This document shows positions 52,083 to 61,369 of a stretch of DNA of 64,000 nt, piece after piece (position 1 is the first letter of the stretch; each line of letters begins with the position of its first letter). The translations under genes were made by a program, and so were the position numbers. The notes beneath the pieces are model-generated. The model saw only the letters and a list, made by a program, of their open reading frames with translations. It did no database searches and was not told where the DNA came from. Source of the DNA: Ktedonosporobacter rubrisoli (lineage in GTDB: Bacteria > Chloroflexota > Ktedonobacteria > Ktedonobacterales > Ktedonobacteraceae); assembly GCF_004208415.1 (NCBI RefSeq), contig NZ_CP035758.1:7192001-7256000 (forward strand), written 5' to 3'.

Positions 52083-53261
52083 ATGAACAAGCATCAGACA
52101 GTTGAGCAAGCCGAACAGATTATGGAGCCGTTCCTTGCCGACCTGCAGGCCATCGTCAATATCGATTCCGGCACCTATAATAAGGCGGGAGTAGACAAGG
52201 TTGGTGCATATTTACAGCAGCGCTTCCACGACTTTGGCTTCTCGACTTATTTTGATAAACAGGAGGAATACGGTAACCATCTTGTCGCTACCCATCAGGG
52301 TAATAATCCCCAGGGGCCGCGCATCCTGCTGATCGGCCACATGGATACTGTCTTCCCGGATGGAGAGGTGCAGCGCCGCCCATTCAAGCTCACCGAAAAA
52401 GATGGTAAGCATATCGCCATGGGTCCTGGTGTGCTGGATATGAAAGCCGGCCTGCTGATGGGCATGTACGGTACACGCTTATTGATAGATGCAAAGCAGG
52501 CTAATTACCAGAGCCTGGCCTGCCTATGGAATAGTGACGAGGAGATTGGTTCGCCGGCCAGCAAAGCCTTGATTCAGAAGCTTGCGCAGCAGTCAGATGC
52601 AGTTATTGTATTAGAGCCGGGCCGGGCTATCGATACAGTAGTTTCGGCGCGGCGGGCCTCTGGTCAGTATCGCGTCGATGTCTACGGCCTGTCAGCGCAT
52701 GCCGGAGTTGAGCCGGATCGCGGGCGCAACGCTATTGTTGAGCTGTCCCACCAGGTACTGGCCATGCAGGCCCTACACGGCACCATTCCAGGTACCTCGC
52801 TGTGCGTAAGTGTGATCCATGGCGGCGACCGCTCTAACGTCGTGCCCGATCATGCCTATTGCCTGATGGATGTGCGGGCCAGCAATATGGCCGGCGTGCA
52901 TGCTATCGAGGCCGCTATGAAACAGGTAGCTTCAAAAACGACAATAGAGGGCACGCGCATTGAGTTCAGCGGTGAGATGCGCAGCCTGCCCTTTGAGCGC
53001 TCTGAGCGCAATGAGCCCCTGGTGCGCTTTGTCAAGGAGGTTGGCACAGAGCTGGGTATCCAGATTAGAGATCACAGCACGGGCGGCGCATCCGACGCCA
53101 ACAACACCTCCATTCTAGGCGTTCCAACTATAGATGGTCTTGGCGCTGGCGGCGACCTGGCCCACAATCCTGATGAATATGTAGAGCTTGATTACTTGCC
53201 CACACGCATAGCCTTGATCACGGGCCTGCTTGAGAAGATTAATAACGGGATACAATCATGA
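52083..53261 (+). CDS. M20 family metallopeptidase (carboxypeptidase G2-like)
   Basis: 392 residues. Zinc-site motifs are LIGHMDTVFPDGEVQRRPF, GPGVLDMKAGLLMG (bridging Asp) and NSDEEIGSPAS with the catalytic Glu, followed by SARRASGQYRVDVYGLSAHAGVE where the lid domain begins. This fits the glutamate carboxypeptidase/ArgE-like M20A group that cleaves C-terminal or acyl amino acids. One base separates it from the previous gene and it overlaps the next by four. With a racemase-like enzyme and an aminotransferase it may process an amino-acid conjugate. Confidence 0.92.
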   Translation: MNKHQTVEQAEQIMEPFLADLQAIVNIDSGTYNKAGVDKVGAYLQQRFHDFGFSTYFDKQEEYGNHLVATHQGNNPQGPRILLIGHMDTVFPDGEVQRRPFKLTEKDGKHIAMGPGVLDMKAGLLMGMYGTRLLIDAKQANYQSLACLWNSDEEIGSPASKALIQKLAQQSDAVIVLEPGRAIDTVVSARRASGQYRVDVYGLSAHAGVEPDRGRNAIVELSHQVLAMQALHGTIPGTSLCVSVIHGGDRSNVVPDHAYCLMDVRASNMAGVHAIEAAMKQVASKTTIEGTRIEFSGEMRSLPFERSERNEPLVRFVKEVGTELGIQIRDHSTGGASDANNTSILGVPTIDGLGAGGDLAHNPDEYVELDYLPTRIALITGLLEKINNGIQS

Positions 53262-54457
53262 AATTTGGCAAACAGCACATTTACGATCAAGCCATGAACG
53301 ATATTACGATGCTGGGCACCTATGCCGAGCAGGTCGAGCGTGAAGCGCGCGCGGAGGGAAGAAGCTTACCGCCGCCTGTGCGTCTACAGATCGGCGAGCC
53401 CAGTTTTCGTACGCCTGAGCATATCAGGCAGGCGGCTTTGCAAACAATTGCCAATGAGCCCTTAACCTATGGTCCTCCGGCCGGCTGGCCCTGGCTGCGC
53501 GAGCTTATCGCTGCCAAGATTGCGCGCGTGGATGGCTATAGCATCGATCCCGAGAATACGGCTGTGACGCTGGGTGGAACCGGTGCGCTGATGGCAGCGC
53601 TCTCGGCGACTGTCGGTCCAGGGGATGAGGTGCTTATGCCTGACCCTTGCTGGCCGATCTATGCCATGCAGCTGACGGCGGTAGGAGTGACAGCCGTTCC
53701 TTATCCGCTCGATCCGCAGAGCGAATGGCTGCCGGATATCGCGCGTTTGGAAAAGCTAGTTACGCCGCGCACGCGCCTACTCATGATCAATACACCAGGC
53801 AACCCGACCGGCGCAATCTTTCCACGCGAGATAGTCAGCGCCTTGTTGGATTTTGCCCGCCGCCACGATCTCTATCTGATCTCGGATGAGTGCTATGACG
53901 AGATTATCTTTGAGGGCGAGCATGTCAGCCCGGCAACACTGCTCACGCGCTCGGAGCTTGAGGACGGACGTTTCATCGGGATCTATACATTCTCAAAGTC
54001 CTATGCAATGACGGGCTGGCGCGTCGGCTATGTCGTGGCTAGCAAAGCTCTGACCAAGACAATTACTGATGTGCTCTGTGCCAACCATTCCAATATAAGC
54101 ATCATCGTGCAACGCGCAGCCGCTGCAGCCCTGACCGGTCCCCAGGACTGTGTGAAGGAGATGCGCGATAGCTATCGGCAGCGCCGCGACCTGGCCGTCA
54201 GGCTGCTCAAAGAGGCGGGGCGTTATGTCTATACGCCCCACGGCGCCTTTTATGCCTTGATCGATGTGCGTGGCAAACGGGGTGAGAAGAGGGGACGTCA
54301 GTTTGCCCTCGACTTGCTGCACGAGCGCAATGTTGCTGTGGCACCGGGAAACGGCTTTGGCAAGGTCTCCGAGGAATATGTACGCATCTCGCTGGGCGCC
54401 TCGGATGAGGAGATTGAGCGCGGAGTGCGCGAGATCTGCCAGTTTGCCGACCGCTAA
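53258..54457 (+). CDS. Class I/II pyridoxal-phosphate aminotransferase
   Basis: 399 residues. Conserved blocks are VRLQIGEPSFRTPEHIRQA, LTYGPPAGWPWLRELIA, PDPCWPIY, MINTPGNPTGAIFP, LISDECYDEIIFEG, and the PLP-Lys motif YTFSKSYAMTGWRVGYV (Lys near 247). This is the aspartate aminotransferase superfamily, branch AspB/PatA. ATG overlaps the stop of the M20 gene (ATGA), implying coupled translation. Amino donor unknown. A good terminator follows. Confidence 0.94.
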   Translation: MKFGKQHIYDQAMNDITMLGTYAEQVEREARAEGRSLPPPVRLQIGEPSFRTPEHIRQAALQTIANEPLTYGPPAGWPWLRELIAAKIARVDGYSIDPENTAVTLGGTGALMAALSATVGPGDEVLMPDPCWPIYAMQLTAVGVTAVPYPLDPQSEWLPDIARLEKLVTPRTRLLMINTPGNPTGAIFPREIVSALLDFARRHDLYLISDECYDEIIFEGEHVSPATLLTRSELEDGRFIGIYTFSKSYAMTGWRVGYVVASKALTKTITDVLCANHSNISIIVQRAAAAALTGPQDCVKEMRDSYRQRRDLAVRLLKEAGRYVYTPHGAFYALIDVRGKRGEKRGRQFALDLLHERNVAVAPGNGFGKVSEEYVRISLGASDEEIERGVREICQFADR

Positions 54458-54476
54458 ATTTCTACAAAATCAGGTT

Positions 54477-54505
54477 AAGCCTCTGGAAGGCCCCAGGGGC
54501 TTTTT
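54477..54505 (+). terminator. Intrinsic terminator of the aminotransferase operon
   Basis: AAGCCTCTGG pairs with CCCAGGGGCTT (one bulge) around a short loop, ending in five T, 20 bases after the stop. Confidence 0.8.
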
Positions 54506-54530
54506 CCTTTGCTCACCTCACCCATAAACA

Positions 54531-54947
54531 TTACAGCAGCGCAATGGCCCCAAGTTGCATCAAGAGACTCAAGGTGTCCATGAGAATCTGACTCTCCACA
54601 AGTTGACCCTCAACCACCCGATCAAAGACCATCCCTGTTACTGTGATCTGCTTGCCCGTCGCAGGCACGCCCAAAAAGGTACAGCGATGGGTGCCACGCC
54701 AGGTAAAGCGACTGGCGACCATCTCTCCTTCAGCCACCATTTCATCCACGATCCACACCAGATCGGGAAAGGTGGTACGAAGCATGAGAATAAGTGCTTT
54801 GAGGCCCTCGCGGCCTGGCTGTTGGCCGGGGAAGGGATCACGTTCCAAGAAGTCAAGGGCTACCACCTCGTCAGCGATGACAGTTTTGCCAGTATTAATG
54901 AAGTCGACAAAACGCGTGAGGACCGCTTTGTTCTGTTCGAGGGACAT
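54531..54947 (-). CDS. SnoaL-like ester cyclase family protein
   Basis: 138 residues, cone-shaped NTF2-like fold. NKAVLTRFVDFINTGKTVIADEVV at the start, PGREGLKALILMLRTTFPDL and the sheet VASRFTWRGTHRCTFLGVPATGK are typical of the SnoaL branch with polyketide-cyclase homologues. In soil bacteria most such proteins have no known substrate. It is divergent from a TetR gene 140 bp away, which may control it. Confidence 0.88.
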   Translation of the reverse strand: MSLEQNKAVLTRFVDFINTGKTVIADEVVALDFLERDPFPGQQPGREGLKALILMLRTTFPDLVWIVDEMVAEGEMVASRFTWRGTHRCTFLGVPATGKQITVTGMVFDRVVEGQLVESQILMDTLSLLMQLGAIALL

Positions 54948-55086
54948 GGAATGCTCCTTTCATTTCGGCAAACAAGGGTATATCATGATTACAAACTAAG
55001 CATAGCTGAAGATGTACAGGCTTGTCAATATCGTTGAACATCTCTGTTTAGCGAAATGTGAGCGGGCAAGCAAAAGAAAGGAATCT

Positions 55087-55674
55087 ATGGCGCGCAAATA
55101 TACGTTACAGCAACGTGCGAAACAGCAAAAGGAGACGCGACAGCGCATTATCGAGGCAGCAGTCTACCTTCATCAGACGGTTGGAGGAGCCAAAGCCTCT
55201 ATTAGTGCCATCGCGGAGTTGGCAGGCGTCGAACGGCTGACGGTCTATCGCCATTTCCCGGATGAGCGTTCGCTTGTCATGGCGTGCACCAGCCATTATC
55301 AGGCGCTCAACCCTCCCCCCGATCCCGGCCCCTGGAAAAGCATTAAGGATGCCGAGCAGCGGTTGCGCAGAGGGCTCAGCGAGATTTATGCCTTTCATCG
55401 TCGCACCGAGCAGATGTCCTTGCACGCTCTACATGATATGGAAGAGAAACCAATACTGCGTGAAGTGCTTGCTCCCTATTTCGCATATTGGGAGCAAGTC
55501 CGGGATCTGCTAGCTTCGGCGTGGGAACCCAAAAACGCATCTTGTTCGACGCGGATTCGTGCCGCTATTGGGCATGCCATTAGCTTTCAAACCTGGCGCT
55601 CGCTGGTGCGTGAGCAAGAGCTGGAGGACGCGGAGGCCATTGAGCTAATGGCAAGTATGCTCCGCTGCCTCTAG
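55087..55674 (+). CDS. TetR family regulator
   Basis: 195 residues from ATG 55087 (AGAAAGGA five bases upstream); the frame runs 25 codons further up. TRQRIIEAAVYLHQTVGGAK and ISAIAELAGVERLTVYRHFPDE are the HTH and the Y-R-H-F motif. The rest is a helical ligand domain. Upstream at 55011-55042, GATGTACA and TGAACATC form an imperfect inverted repeat that could be its operator. The divergent SnoaL gene is the likely target. Confidence 0.9.
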   Translation: MARKYTLQQRAKQQKETRQRIIEAAVYLHQTVGGAKASISAIAELAGVERLTVYRHFPDERSLVMACTSHYQALNPPPDPGPWKSIKDAEQRLRRGLSEIYAFHRRTEQMSLHALHDMEEKPILREVLAPYFAYWEQVRDLLASAWEPKNASCSTRIRAAIGHAISFQTWRSLVREQELEDAEAIELMASMLRCL

Positions 55675-55753
55675 GATGGCCCAGCACGTTCTGGCCGTCG
55701 TGATTGCAGGCCTGTTGCCGATCGTCACTATAGCTTGACGTTACGCTCGTCAA

Positions 55754-56611
55754 TTATTTGTAGGCTAAGATGCCGAAGGCCTCGGGCCGACGCACGACGC
55801 GTTTAAAGCCGGCCTCTTGCAGGCGTTTGAGTGCGCCACGGGCCACAGTTCCGCTGGACCTGCTCTCTAGATTGCCGATATAGTGAAACAGGCGCCCGCC
55901 CCGCTTGAGTACGCGATAGAGCTGGCGATAGAACTCACCGCCATAGAGCTCGCCGGCCAGGCTGAAGACCGGCGGATCATGGATGATGCGCTCAAAGCTC
56001 TCGCTCTCAAACTCCGGCACAACCTCGAAGGCATCGCCCATAACTTGCTTAATCTTTGGATCGGTGAAGAGCTGGCGCGACCAGGGATTGAGCCGCGCAA
56101 TTTCCTGGGCGCCCGGATCGAGCTCAATAGTCATCACCTCTTGCGCGGTTCGCGCAGCCTCGATAGCCGTATAGCCCAGGCCCGTGGCCGTATCCAGGAC
56201 GCGCCCAGCGAGCGGGGCCAGGGTCTTGATCTTCTTTAAGGTATCCTGCATAGGATCGATATCGACAATGCGGTGCATCGTAAAGCCGCCAATCAGCATG
56301 GTCGGCGTGCGCTGCGTGGGATAGAGACTGCACACGCGACTGGTAGCCTCCGAAAATACCTGGATGGTCCGCTCCTGATTATCCTCGATGACAAAGCAGT
56401 TACTCTCAGCCTTCCTGATCTTCTCTATCTGCCGCCAGTTCAACTGCTCGCCGCATGGAAACGTCACCCCTTCGGGGGTAAGCGTGACATTTACAGTAGA
56501 GATGCCCAGATCGGGCGAGAGCTCTATCCGCTCTCGGCCCTGCTTACGCGCCTCAAGTAGTGTGGCAGCCTGAATATATGAAAGCACAATGGGATAGGCC
56601 TGTTCCGGCAT
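55754..56611 (-). CDS. Predicted methyltransferase, COG2521-like (archaeal type)
   Basis: 285 residues. The N-terminal 120 residues form a beta-rich domain. The catalytic half has VLDTATGLGYTAIEAARTA (about 136-154) as SAM motif I and IIHDPPVFSLAGELYGGEFY with RVLKRGGRLFHYIGN as motif IV and the following helix. This DPP-x-FSLAGELY pattern is the one I know from archaeal COG2521 proteins, related to spermidine-synthase-like folds. ATG 56611 has GAGGAGG upstream. Substrate unknown. Confidence 0.75.
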   Translation of the reverse strand: MPEQAYPIVLSYIQAATLLEARKQGRERIELSPDLGISTVNVTLTPEGVTFPCGEQLNWRQIEKIRKAESNCFVIEDNQERTIQVFSEATSRVCSLYPTQRTPTMLIGGFTMHRIVDIDPMQDTLKKIKTLAPLAGRVLDTATGLGYTAIEAARTAQEVMTIELDPGAQEIARLNPWSRQLFTDPKIKQVMGDAFEVVPEFESESFERIIHDPPVFSLAGELYGGEFYRQLYRVLKRGGRLFHYIGNLESRSSGTVARGALKRLQEAGFKRVVRRPEAFGILAYK

Positions 56612-56853
56612 CAGCGGACCTCCTCTTCTCAACGATGCATCGTAATTGCATGGTCATTCTAGAAGAGCGAGGCGCGTAACGTCAAGTAGCCAGGGTAGCA
56701 CTCCTAGCCGCTGAGTGCGCTGGCGGCTAAAAACTACGTTATGTTAAAGTATGACTAAAATCACATGCCTTACGCTAAACTATAACCGAATCTAAACCGA
56801 GACATAACCTGTTTTACTTCTCACCTTACGCCGATTATCAGTATACTACCTGT

Positions 56854-56997
56854 AATAGTAAGCTGTGCAGTTCAGCAATCGGGCAAACAACACATATCTC
56901 TACTCATCTTTGTCAGGCCCGCGACAGACCTTCCCCCCTGGTCTCAAGCGGACTGCAGGAAGAGGGCCGTTGGTACAGGCCCTCTTCCCCTTTTTTG
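56854..56997 (+). ncRNA. Candidate small RNA ending at an orphan terminator
   Basis: TATACT at 56842-56847 could be a -10 box (no good -35), then a short AGACC/GGTCT hairpin near 56913-56934, then the terminator. Length would be about 145 nt. Existence is inferred from the terminator only. Confidence 0.3.
56958..56996 (+). terminator. Strong intrinsic terminator without a gene
   Basis: GGAAGAGGGCC (56958-56968) pairs perfectly with GGCCCTCTTCC (56978-56988), then CC and six T. The T-run is on the plus strand only, so it does not serve the convergent methyltransferase gene. Confidence 0.85.
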
Positions 56998-57052
56998 ATC
57001 ATGGAAACCGCGCCTGCGCCTTCTTGCAACTTTTCATTTGCAGTAAAGACAC

Positions 57053-57814
57053 TCAGGCCGGCTTGCGCGCGCTGACCAGCCTTACCATAGTCCAGGGACT
57101 TCCATACCAGAAGCGCCAGTCAAGGCGACGATTGCTCACATCACTCATTCCCAGGGCACGCAAATGCTCGGCATAGCGCTCGGTCTGCTGAAAATCGGTA
57201 ATGATAAGCTTGCCACCTGGCTTGAGCACACGTACAGCTTCGGTCAGAACCTCCATACGCCCGGACTCCTCAGTGATGTTGTGGATTGCCAGGCTGGAAA
57301 GCACGACATCATAGGTATTATTCGCAAAGGGTAACTTGCGCATATCTGCTGTTTGCAACTCGACGCGCTCAGCAACTCCTTCCAGGACAGCGTTTTGCCG
57401 CGTAACATCTGCCGCATTTCCTGACTGGTCGGAGGTCTTCCACAGATCGACGCCTACAGCCCGCCCGTGTGGAAGCAGAGCAGCTGCCATCAAGAGCACC
57501 GCGCCACGTCCGCAACCAAGATCAAGGACGTGCTCATCTCCCCGTAAGCCCAGGCGCGCCAGAATCTCGGCCCAAACCAGAAATTTGCCAAGGCGCGTAG
57601 TATAGAGAAAACCGGTCATACTCAAGAGAAAATAGGCTCCATTGGCCAGCAGAACGATGCCGGGAATCCACGAGCGAATTTTGCGCAGAGCCAGGATTCC
57701 AAGGCTCAGAAAGCCCACGCCCAGTAGTCCCAAGGTTACCGGCATATAAGGTGCATCAAAGCCATAATCGCCACGCCGCTCTGTTAGCTGACTCCGTATC
57801 AACTCATCAGACAT
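57053..57814 (-). CDS. Membrane-attached class I methyltransferase
   Basis: 253 residues. Two N-terminal hydrophobic helices (about 23-42 and 47-68: VTLGLLGVGFLSLGILALRK and WIPGIVLLANGAYFLLSMTG) anchor a SAM-binding domain with HVLDLGCGRGAVLLMAAALL (about 93-112), AVGVDLW, and VLKPGGKLIITDF. GGAGA precedes the ATG. The anchor suggests a lipid or membrane substrate, which is inference. No operon partner. Confidence 0.88.
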   Translation of the reverse strand: MSDELIRSQLTERRGDYGFDAPYMPVTLGLLGVGFLSLGILALRKIRSWIPGIVLLANGAYFLLSMTGFLYTTRLGKFLVWAEILARLGLRGDEHVLDLGCGRGAVLLMAAALLPHGRAVGVDLWKTSDQSGNAADVTRQNAVLEGVAERVELQTADMRKLPFANNTYDVVLSSLAIHNITEESGRMEVLTEAVRVLKPGGKLIITDFQQTERYAEHLRALGMSDVSNRRLDWRFWYGSPWTMVRLVSARKPA

Positions 57815-58145
57815 TGCAATGATCTCCTACAAGAATTTTCTTATGATAAGCAAAATATTCTAATTCAATGGTGTTTTTTACTATCGCTACATGATTATAG
57901 CATATAATTCTGGCGATTAAAACCAATATAATACCACAAATTACCAAAATACAGCACGATTTCATCTGCCTCAGCCAGCAGATGGAGAAATCAGCATGGC
58001 TAATGGCTTACTTTTTAATAGTAGCTAGAAATGCATGATTACATAGGTACATCACAAGCGATATTTATTATCTACAACCTTCTTGCGGTCTATGACGTAA
58101 AAGAGGTAGTGCATATTTTTAAGGAAAACGGAGACTAATATTGCT
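57815..58145. other. AT-rich gene-free stretch
   Basis: About 330 bp between divergent genes, with AAGGA near 58120 and no recognised operator, terminator or RNA. Confidence 0.45.
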
Positions 58146-58472
58146 ATGCAGCAACAAGAAAATCATTTTGAGGAATTAAACTATAGTGCTGAGAGAGGCT
58201 ACTCAGGTAAAGAAGCTGAGCCGCCCTATAATAGTTATGCCAACTCTGGCGCAGGCCAGAAACTAGCGGATGCGAACCCGGCCAGGGCAAGCGCCGCTCA
58301 GCGCCTGACCCTGGCAATCGCCTCAATCATCGCCTTTATGATCATGATCTTTGGTCTGTTCCTGATCTCTCTATACAGCGATCCGTCAGTAACCAGTACC
58401 ATATTGATTGTCATTATAATATTTGGCGCGGTTATCACACTCATCAATGCTATCTTTAATCGCGGCCGTTAA
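58146..58472 (+). CDS. Small two-helix membrane protein, unassigned
   Basis: 108 residues: a polar, Asn/Ala/Glu-rich N-terminal 50 residues, then two hydrophobic helices (about 52-77 and 84-103: LAIASIIAFMIMIFGLFLIS and STILIVIIIFGAVITLINAI). No family recognised; similar small proteins in Chloroflexota carry a disordered N-terminus with a helical hairpin. The 300 bp after it contain no gene that I trust. Confidence 0.6.
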   Translation: MQQQENHFEELNYSAERGYSGKEAEPPYNSYANSGAGQKLADANPARASAAQRLTLAIASIIAFMIMIFGLFLISLYSDPSVTSTILIVIIIFGAVITLINAIFNRGR

Positions 58473-58770
58473 CATCGCGCCAGTCACGCTAACGTTGCAA
58501 TGTCCCTTTCCAGGACGTACAATAGCTACCGACCGGACCTGGCCTGCCGAGCGCATAGACAAGTCCATCTGCCGACATACCGACAAGATTTGCCCGCGCG
58601 GCCAGAGCTTCTCTATTGAGGAAGAAACCGGAACAGAACATAAGCGCGTCAATGCTGGCTGCGCTCCTATCAGCCATGGATGATTTGCCAGGGAGCTCGC
58701 TGCCACGCCGTAGCCCTTATGAAGACCAGGGCAAGCTAAGTACTGCCCACATATATATTGAGAGGGGATT

Positions 58771-59337
58771 ATGCAGATTAGCGAACCTGCTGAATATGCG
58801 ATTCTGGGCCTGCTCAAGGGCCAGCCTATGCATGGCTACGAGATGTTTCAGCAGTTTGAGAATGGCACATTGGGACAAATTGTCCACCTCGAAATGAGCC
58901 AGATGTATGCTTTCCTTAAGAAGCTGGAACGCCTGACATATATTGAAGCAGAGCTAGAGCCACAGGGAGCACGTCCGCCGCGCAAGATCTTTCACCTCAC
59001 GACTACGGGCCAGGGCATTTTTGAAGAATGGCTTAGCCAGGCGGTCCAGAAGCCGCGCGACATTCGTATTCTTTTTCTCATCAAGCTTTATTTCGCCCAG
59101 CGCTACCAGCCCGAACAGATGCCCTCTTTGATTGTAAGCCAGATCCAGGCCTGCCAGCGCTTCCTGGCTCACCTTGAGACGCAGCAGCATTCAGAGACCT
59201 CAGTGAGCACACGCGCAAGTGCCGATGATGCCGCGTTTTTCGACCTGGTTGTCTTGCGCAGCCGTATTTACCAGACACGCTCCTTGCTCGACTGGCTCTA
59301 CGAATTGCAAGGCAAGCTGGCGAGCTTGCACAAATAG
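58771..59337 (+). CDS. PadR family transcriptional regulator
   Basis: 188 residues. AEYAILGLLKGQPMHGYEMFQQF is the PadR winged-helix start, MSQMYAFLKKLERLTYIEAE the recognition helix and RKIFHLTTTGQGIFEEWL the wing; a C-terminal Vir-like helical domain (about 95-185) makes the dimer. AGAGGGGA lies before the ATG. PadR proteins usually repress nearby transporters or detoxification genes; none is adjacent on the same strand. Confidence 0.9.
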   Translation: MQISEPAEYAILGLLKGQPMHGYEMFQQFENGTLGQIVHLEMSQMYAFLKKLERLTYIEAELEPQGARPPRKIFHLTTTGQGIFEEWLSQAVQKPRDIRILFLIKLYFAQRYQPEQMPSLIVSQIQACQRFLAHLETQQHSETSVSTRASADDAAFFDLVVLRSRIYQTRSLLDWLYELQGKLASLHK

Positions 59338-59404
59338 ACAGCGCAACTAAGGGCCGCAGAAGGGTAATTGATCCCTTCCGCCGCAAAACTGCATAGCACC
59401 AGGC

Positions 59405-60082
59405 TCAAGCCGTAGTTGGGACAAGCAGAAGCCTGAAGCGTGGATTATAGCTCTTATCGCAACTACTGCAGGATACCGCCTGTGAATAGCGCCGAGCGCG
59501 TGGGTAGCGCTTGCCGCAATTCGGACATTCATAGAGATAGCGAATGGGCCGCCGGGCGCGCCGTATCTGTTCGCGCCGCTCGCCCTCCATTTGCAGCAGC
59601 GCCCGCAGCTCTTCCAGGCTATAGCCGGTAATCGCGGCCTCGTCAGCAGCAATAGAATCGTAGCCATGATGGCGATGCCTGCGCGGATTGCCCTTCACAC
59701 GATCAGATAAATGAATCAGCTCATGCGCAATGGTAACCTCAATAGATTGGGGCTGCATATCAGGCTCAATGAAGATAAGATGGCGATGCGTCGCTTTCGA
59801 CACCGGCGCGCGACGTCGGCGCACGGGCGGCGGTAAATAGCCATAGCAGCCAAGAGCCAGAATATTCAGACGCTTTCCAGTCCAGGACATAAACTCCTGA
59901 CGATCCTGTGTAATTGCCAGTAGCTGCAGCTCTTCTTCAGGTAACTGCAGCTTTTGCCAGTAATGGTGCAGCCAGTGTTGGATCGTTGCTTGATCGCCGT
60001 GAATGATAGGATTGTCTTGAGGAGGTGGTGGCGCAGGTGCCGCCGAGCGTACAGAATGCGTGGGTTTCTGTGCGGTTGTCAT
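59405..60082 (-). CDS. SprT-like zinc metallopeptidase
   Basis: 225 residues. A proline-rich N-terminus precedes a SprT/YgjP-like domain with the HELIH zinc site (about 118-122, in VTIAHELIHLSDRVKG) and a conserved downstream HRHHG. The C-terminal zinc ribbon YECPNCGKRYPRARRYSQAV then CSSCDK (about 186-210) is the treble-ribbon seen in SprT proteins. Bacterial SprT function is not settled; the eukaryotic relative cuts DNA-protein crosslinks. Confidence 0.85.
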   Translation of the reverse strand: MTTAQKPTHSVRSAAPAPPPPQDNPIIHGDQATIQHWLHHYWQKLQLPEEELQLLAITQDRQEFMSWTGKRLNILALGCYGYLPPPVRRRRAPVSKATHRHLIFIEPDMQPQSIEVTIAHELIHLSDRVKGNPRRHRHHGYDSIAADEAAITGYSLEELRALLQMEGERREQIRRARRPIRYLYECPNCGKRYPRARRYSQAVSCSSCDKSYNPRFRLLLVPTTA

Positions 60083-60247
60083 TTACCGCTCTCTTACTCC
60101 TATGGGAGCTCTGCAAGCTCCACAACTACATATCTATACAGCGCTAAATGTTCTCCAGGTCTAACTGGATCACAGCTTCAGTATAACAAGCCTGGCCCCG
60201 GGATGCAAGTGAGCTCAACAATTTATCATTTTCATTTTTCTTGCTCT

Positions 60248-61207
60248 TCATTGCTCATTGCTAGCATAGTGCTGGAGCATCTTGCGCGCCTCCTCGGTCA
60301 GAGATTGGCGCAGCGATTCAGGCTCCAGCACGCGCGCATGGCTTCCCCAGCCGAGCAGCCATTGTTGCACTTCGCTCTCATGCCGCACCATAAGCGTGGC
60401 CAGCAATCCTTCAGTGGTTTCCTCCGCCGAAGTCATATAGAAGGAACGAGCCTCACGTACCCAGCGCGCTACCTGCACATCGAAGAGAACACGTACACGA
60501 ATATCGCCGGCCTGGCCTTGTGAGCGCGAGCGATCAATAACGTGATAGTTGGGCTGCCGCTGGAATGTGCGCGGCAGGAATTCCAGGGCTTCAAGGCGGT
60601 CGAGGCGAAAGTGGCGTACATCTTTGCGCATATGGCAGTAGCCAGTCAGCATCCAGCGATTGAGATAATGCACAAGTCCATAGGGATCAACCTCGCGTAC
60701 ACTCGGCTCATCGGTTTGGGAATGGCGCGTATAGTACGTGAAGCGCACGGTGGTATGCTCGATGATGGCGCGGCGCAACTGTTGCAGCTTTGGCAGTTCA
60801 TCGAGATCATCGGGCGCGCCGGGCGTAATAAACACGATGCTCTCGCGCAGATAATGTACTTCGTCGCGCAAGTGCTCAGGCAGGACACCGGCAATCTTGC
60901 GCCCGGCCGATTGGGCGGCGGCGCGATACTGCGCATCAAAGTTGCGGGCCATAAAGTCGCTGCCCAGGAGCAGCATAGTGGCCTCTTCGCTGCTAAAGCT
61001 CAAGGGCGGCAGGAAATAGCCTTCCATGAGCGAGTAACCCTGGCCTGGCACTGAGATCAGCGGCACACCAGCCTCACTGAGGGCCTGAATATCGCGATAG
61101 ATGGTGCGCTTGCTGGTCTCAAAGGTTTGGGCCAGGTCCTCGGCCCGCTGCCGGCCCTTACTCTGCAGCTCCAGCACAATGGCTAAAAGGCGATCAGTTT
61201 TATTCAT
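60248..61207 (-). CDS. WYL domain transcriptional regulator (YafY/DeoR type)
   Basis: 319 residues. N-terminal HTH_11: MNKTDRLLAIVLELQSKGRQ and LAQTFETSKRTIYRDIQALS with the wing SVPGQGYSLMEGYFLPPLSF, then a WYL domain around VRFTYYTRHSQTDEPSVREV, DPYGLVHYLNRWMLTGYC and VRHFRLDRLEAL, and a WCX C-terminal domain. It likely senses a nucleotide or nucleic acid ligand. AGGGAAGAG precedes the ATG. No obvious regulated neighbour. Confidence 0.93.
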   Translation of the reverse strand: MNKTDRLLAIVLELQSKGRQRAEDLAQTFETSKRTIYRDIQALSEAGVPLISVPGQGYSLMEGYFLPPLSFSSEEATMLLLGSDFMARNFDAQYRAAAQSAGRKIAGVLPEHLRDEVHYLRESIVFITPGAPDDLDELPKLQQLRRAIIEHTTVRFTYYTRHSQTDEPSVREVDPYGLVHYLNRWMLTGYCHMRKDVRHFRLDRLEALEFLPRTFQRQPNYHVIDRSRSQGQAGDIRVRVLFDVQVARWVREARSFYMTSAEETTEGLLATLMVRHESEVQQWLLGWGSHARVLEPESLRQSLTEEARKMLQHYASNEQ

Positions 61208-61369
61208 CTCTTCCCTACGGGCAAGTCTTGTTCTTCACTATTCACTCTCCGCATATCATAGCAGATCGCAGCTCTCTGTACAGCCTTGCGACAATTCCCA
61301 GGAATTTTTCTGACCCTGCATGCAGGCTGGAGCTTTCTTGTTGTAATTCTCGCCGGGCTAGAGCGGCTA

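Larger units (their letters stand above)
56612..57052. other. Gene-free stretch ending in an orphan terminator
   Basis: About 440 bp. No plus-strand gene is seen, yet a strong plus-strand terminator lies at 56958-56996, see the candidate small RNA. Confidence 0.6.

Noticed and set aside
58473..58770. Overlapping frames before the PadR gene
   Set aside because: No ribosome sites or family-like residues; they end inside or overlap padR in other frames.
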